35,236 nt of DNA from Verrucomicrobiota bacterium (GTDB lineage: Bacteria > Verrucomicrobiota > Verrucomicrobiia > Limisphaerales > SIBE01), in assembly GCA_016190065.1 (NCBI GenBank), contig JACPRI010000319.1, positions 1 to 35,236 of the forward strand, given 5' to 3'. The notes under the pieces are model-generated. The model saw nothing but the letters and a program-made list of their open reading frames with translations, was not told the DNA's origin and did no database searches. This document shows, in pieces, positions 33,401-35,236 of this stretch (positions are counted from its first letter, which is position 1; every line of letters begins with the position of its first letter). The position numbers and the translations under genes were made by a program.

Positions 33401-33897
33401 TGATTCGTCAGATCGACCGCGCCATCGAGCAACGTCACGACCGTGCGCCCGCTTCCGTCCTCGACCTCGATGTTGAACTCCGTGCCGCGGATGGCTCCGG
33501 AAGCTTGCGGTGTTTGAAACTGGGTTTCGACGGGGCGATCCCGATTGAAGAAGTACGCCGTGCCGCTTTTGAGGTCGAGGACTGACTGCGCTTTGGTGGG
33601 ATCCGCGGGCGGCTGGATTTCGAGCGTTGTCAATTGGCTGACGCGCAAGATGCCCTGATTGGACAAGCGCAAGGTCGCGCGGCTTTTGAAGCCGGTGCGA
33701 AAGCGGTCTTTGACTTTCAAGACGTCGTTGGTTTTCGCCGCGATCCAGGGGCCCGTGCCGGAATCTGATTTCTCGACCTTGTTTTCCGATTCCACGACGA
33801 TGGCGTCGGTGGCGGAAGGCGTTTGGGCGCGAGCGTTGGAAAGAATTGGGAGTAATGAAACTACCAAACAATATTCGAGGAGCTGGGTCTTTTTCAC
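30421..33897 (-). CDS. FecR-TPR-outer membrane beta-barrel fusion protein
   Basis: This is 1158 residues. A signal peptide (ending ILSNARAQ) is followed by a FecR-type domain (about 35-190: LKVKDRFRTGFKSRATLRLS, SGAIRGTEFNIEVEDG, TVVTLLDGAVDLTNQLG). A helical TPR region covers about 210-560 (ARLAEMEFSFGRTAEALQSV, ALSLKGFLLAAQNRVKEALP, YLSKAYSNEGDLRRAREEID). The rest is a beta-barrel of alternating strands ending LLNLTDQEYKLNPLNLHTEL and RTFTARLRFNF, the type of terminus seen in TonB-dependent receptors. No TonB box or plug domain was recognised, so it may not be a classical transporter. It is coupled to the downstream CHASE2 cyclase. FecR domains usually read peptidoglycan or surface signals; here the fusion might pass an outer-membrane state to the cyclase (inference). 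Confidence 0.87.
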   Translation of the reverse strand: MKKTQLLEYCLVVSLLPILSNARAQTPSATDAIVVESENKVEKSDSGTGPWIAAKTNDVLKVKDRFRTGFKSRATLRLSNQGILRVSQLTTLEIQPPADPTKAQSVLDLKSGTAYFFNRDRPVETQFQTPQASGAIRGTEFNIEVEDGSGRTVVTLLDGAVDLTNQLGQVSLASGEQGIVDPGQAPRKTAVIDAVNIIQWGLYYPGVLDVSELGLSEAEKSAFSESLKSYQQGDLLQALASYPTNRTASSSKELIYSAALQLAVGQVKEAESLLGKIGAGDASSTGFADALRQLIAAVKFQTWKRAHPPATATEWMAESYYQQSRSMLEEARTAARKAVEKAPEFGFARARLAEMEFSFGRTAEALQSVEKSLELSPRNAQALSLKGFLLAAQNRVKEALPYFDQAIAIDGGLGNAWLGRGLCKIRGGDRVSGRQDLQVAATLEPHRAVLRSYLSKAYSNEGDLRRAREEIDLAKRYDPNDPTAFLYSALLAQEHNQINEGVRDLEKSKELNDNRSVFRSRLLLDQDRAVRSANLAAIYRDNGMNQLSIREASRAANYDYGNYSAHLFLANSYNELRDPKQVTLRYETPWLSEFLLANLLAPVGAGTLSQSVSQQEYSKLFERDRFGVSSSTEYLSRGDWLQTGSQFGTFGNSSYSFDVHYRSENGERPNQDLEGLTWWASFKQQLTPKDTVFFQTVYYDFKAGDVAQYYDQSEASATQRITEKQEPNIFAGYHHEWAPGVHTLFLAGRLDDTFTRTDPVNPVRFLDKNGAGQVTRVSQRNAGLQFRSELEGYSAELQQIWQQPKHTLVVGGRYQLAWSETDSALEGRPTQMDVETDLQRLSFYGYHQWQILEPLRLTAGVTYDKLHYPANIDIAPITDLEAEQEKVSPKVGLLWSPTPDTNLRAYYSRSLGGSFFDTSVRIEPVQIAGFAQAYRSLIPESVRGLVAGSEFELWGAGADQRFPTGTYVGVEGQILNSEAERSFGVYDAFFLQQPAASRTPEQLDFREKSLLFTINQLLGKEWSVGATYRLSHADLLDRFTAIPGGVATSPANLILDQDLSAVLHELSLAAIYNIPCGFFSAVEGLWSKQSNQGYAADIPGDDFWHLNFFVGYRFPRRLAEVRVGLLNLTDQEYKLNPLNLHTELAHERTFTARLRFNF

Positions 33898-34036
33898 AGG
33901 ATCACGCTAGTTCGGCAGTCACCGGTCCAGACCCATATCAAAAAGCGCCCGCCGATTCAAATACAATCCGTAGGGGTTTGCGTGAGTAATTCCTCAATTT
34001 GCCGCAGGAAACGAGAGAGACGGGAATGGGAGAATC

Positions 34037-34054
34037 CACACTTTGCAAAGTGTG
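34037..34054. promoter_or_regulatory. perfect 18-bp palindrome
   Basis: CACACTTTGCAAAGTGTG is perfectly self-complementary. It lies 140 bases upstream of the FecR-barrel gene and 112 bases before the tRNA, so it may be an operator for either, or a dispersed palindrome. The wider gap (33898-34165) also holds GAGGATTAC twice (34089-34097 and 34099-34107) but no gene. Confidence 0.55.
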
Positions 34055-34165
34055 ATCGTTCCGGGTGCATGTCCTCCCCGACGGAACTGAGGATTACAGA
34101 GGATTACCGACCTGCTAAATGCTCGGTTGCGTCCCTGGTGGAACTTTGTTAAAGATCACCGCCGT

Positions 34166-34239
34166 GCGGGTGTGGTTCAATGGTAGAATGTGGCCTTCCC
34201 AAGGCTGAGACGAGGGTTCGATTCCCTTCACCCGCTCCA
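34166..34239 (+). tRNA. tRNA-Gly (anticodon CCC)
   Basis: It folds fully. Acceptor GCGGGTG pairs with CACCCGC, there is a D-arm with GGT, the anticodon loop is TTCCCAA (anticodon CCC, Gly codon GGG) on stem TGGCC/GGCTG, and the T-arm is GAGGG-TTCGATT-CCCTT. The 3' CCA is encoded (34237-34239). The coordinates include CCA. Confidence 0.95.
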
Positions 34240-34806
34240 CCTTTTTCGCTTCAACCACTTACCAAAAAAGCACCGTCACTGAACCGCCGAGTCATAACAT
34301 CCAGTCATAACAAATCGCCGAAATTCGCCGATAACGCGGAATGGTTGACGTGCGGATCGAATCGCTGCGACGAGTTGATTTCGTTTGAGTGAAATACATG
34401 GAAAGCCTGTTTTGCGGCTAAAGTGCGGCGTCGATGCCAAACGCCTTCGCGATTTCTTCAGGCTAGGCTCCGGGCGCGTCCGGCGCTTCGGTTTGTGTTC
34501 GGGCTGCAGCACGCCTGCCTTTGGTTTGCCGAGGATTTCCCATTTGCTGTCTTGAAGTGAGCACCAGGATTTTCCCAAATTAGCAATCGCGCTTGCCACA
34601 CGCCACACGCGCGCGTTGCTCGCGGTCCTGCGTAACTGTGAAGTCATCGCGCAATCCGAGCGCTGCTTGGTGAGCGATTTTGTTGGAAATCAAGTGCTTG
34701 TCGGAGACTCAGTCGGCGTCCGGGCTTGATTCTCGTTACGCCATTAGCGGTCATGGGTCTGACCATTGCGGTAATGAACGAAGTGAGTTAAGCCTGACAA
34801 CAGATG
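34240..34806. other. 567-bp region after the tRNA, no intact gene
   Basis: A 10-bp direct repeat, AGTCATAACA, occurs at 34290-34299 and 34303-34312. A minus-strand frame reads QTKGRR to PGA, a stop, then PEEIAKAFGIDAAL before another stop, which looks like a decayed gene end. A longer minus frame over 34276-34647 is arginine-rich and not convincing. Nothing else is seen. Confidence 0.4.
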
Positions 34807-35236
34807 TCATTCAGCGCCCAGCGCAGGATTGCGACGTCGATAAAAAAAAGCAACCCCTGACGCTCTCCGGCCACAGGTCAACATGCCGACAAGATCGCAC
34901 CGCTTCTCAGCACCTGAAAAACGAAAGACAGGCGACCCGCTCATGTTGTGGAGCTCGCATGGCATAGTTTGTGGATCGAAGGTCAGCTTCCACTCGTATC
35001 TTTGATTCGCCGAGTCGATAGCCGCTTTGAAACACACTTCATTGGACACTATCACGTGATCCGCAGGTTCTTCCGTCTCCTGATTTGGAAACCCGATGAC
35101 AAGGACTTCGTCACCGGGAGATAATTCGAGACTTTCGTGCGAGCATTGATCAAATGAAAGTCGAGGCAAAACCAGAATCGGCGAAAGGGGATGTTGAGAC
35201 TCGTCAATCTCGAAGACTGCGATATCGCTTCGCGAA
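34807..35236 (-). CDS. trypsin-like serine protease, partial at the window end, apparent frameshift near its 3' end
   Basis: The frame is open to the last base of the window, so the amino-terminus lies outside. The visible part has the catalytic Asp region SDIAVFEI (Asp at 35224-35226) and the nucleophile region LHNMSGSPVF (Ser at 34939-34941, in the MSGSP motif). The intervening ELSPGDEVLVIGFPN fits chymotrypsin-fold proteases of the HtrA/trypsin_2 class. The last 17 residues (GVAFFYRRRNPALGAE) look out of frame. A run of eight A at 34842-34849 precedes them, and a run of seven would give VAFFIDVAILRWAL ending at 34788, a more protein-like tail. It may be a sequencing error or a genuine slippage site. 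The His of the triad is outside the window. Confidence 0.72.
   Translation of the reverse strand, partial: SRSDIAVFEIDESQHPLSPILVLPRLSFDQCSHESLELSPGDEVLVIGFPNQETEEPADHVIVSNEVCFKAAIDSANQRYEWKLTFDPQTMPCELHNMSGSPVFRFSGAEKRCDLVGMLTCGRRASGVAFFYRRRNPALGAE

Noticed and set aside
30421-33897. Fusion protein considered as an ordinary TonB-dependent transporter
   Set aside because: No TonB box or plug motif was recognised and the amino-terminal half is FecR plus TPR; only the barrel end resembles that family.
34166-34239. tRNA-Gly as an attachment site of an integrated element
   Set aside because: No integrase gene and no second copy of the tRNA 3' end were found in the remaining 1 kb; the window is too short to decide.

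Overview
The window is about 35 kb of GC-rich, gene-dense bacterial chromosome. It most likely comes from a Verrucomicrobiota member of the Pedosphaera/Limisphaerales type. This is an inference from three things: three type II pseudopilin-like proteins with the [20 protein letters not shown] amino-terminus and a carboxy-terminal DG motif, a small secreted protein ending in a 'GPW..V..A.SPF...FYRV' tail, and an exosortase locus. No phage, transposase or CRISPR array is visible.

Layout. 1-7.5 kb: two NarL/FixJ-type two-component systems (a histidine kinase cut by the window start plus its regulator, and a complete PAS kinase-regulator pair) flank a small secreted protein, an SLC13/TrkA-C permease and a putative beta-propeller protein. 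7.6-8.6 kb: an orphan TRAP-type solute-binding protein with a duplicated leader. 8.9-9.6 kb: two stand-alone CBM48 (glycogen-binding type) proteins. 9.8-10.9 kb: an exported seven-repeat WD40 protein. 11.3-13.4 kb: a tandem duplication of a pseudopilin gene with its terminator. 13.7-14.7 kb: a winged-helix regulator and two tiny membrane proteins. 14.7-15.6 kb: a third pseudopilin-like gene. 15.8-22.4 kb: a glycogen (GlgE-type) region with glgE, a GlgM/GlgA-type glycosyltransferase and glgC, interrupted by a MocR-type regulator and a small membrane protein. 22.7-27.2 kb: a leftward exosortase/exopolysaccharide operon (GbsR/MarR regulator, membrane protein, UDP-GlcNAc 4-epimerase, nucleotide-sugar dehydrogenase, exosortase) ending at a clear terminator. 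27.4-28.3 kb: a divergent LysR regulator. 28.3-33.9 kb: a two-gene operon coding a FecR-TPR-beta-barrel fusion and a CHASE2 class III nucleotide cyclase. 34.2 kb: tRNA-Gly(CCC). 34.8 kb to the end: a partial trypsin-like protease with an apparent homopolymer frameshift.

How the parts fit. GlgC makes ADP-glucose, the GT4 enzyme can use it to build maltose-1-phosphate (or linear glucan), and GlgE polymerises maltose-1-phosphate into alpha-glucan. The CBM48 proteins may bind the product. WbpP- and WbpO/TviB-like enzymes would convert UDP-GlcNAc to UDP-GalNAc and UDP-GalNAcA for a surface polysaccharide linked to exosortase sorting. The least conventional unit is the translationally coupled FecR-TPR-barrel/CHASE2-cyclase pair, which looks like an envelope-to-cyclic-nucleotide signalling system. 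Several palindromes and inverted repeats between genes look like operators or REP-type elements. Functions rest on motif recognition by eye; no database search was possible.
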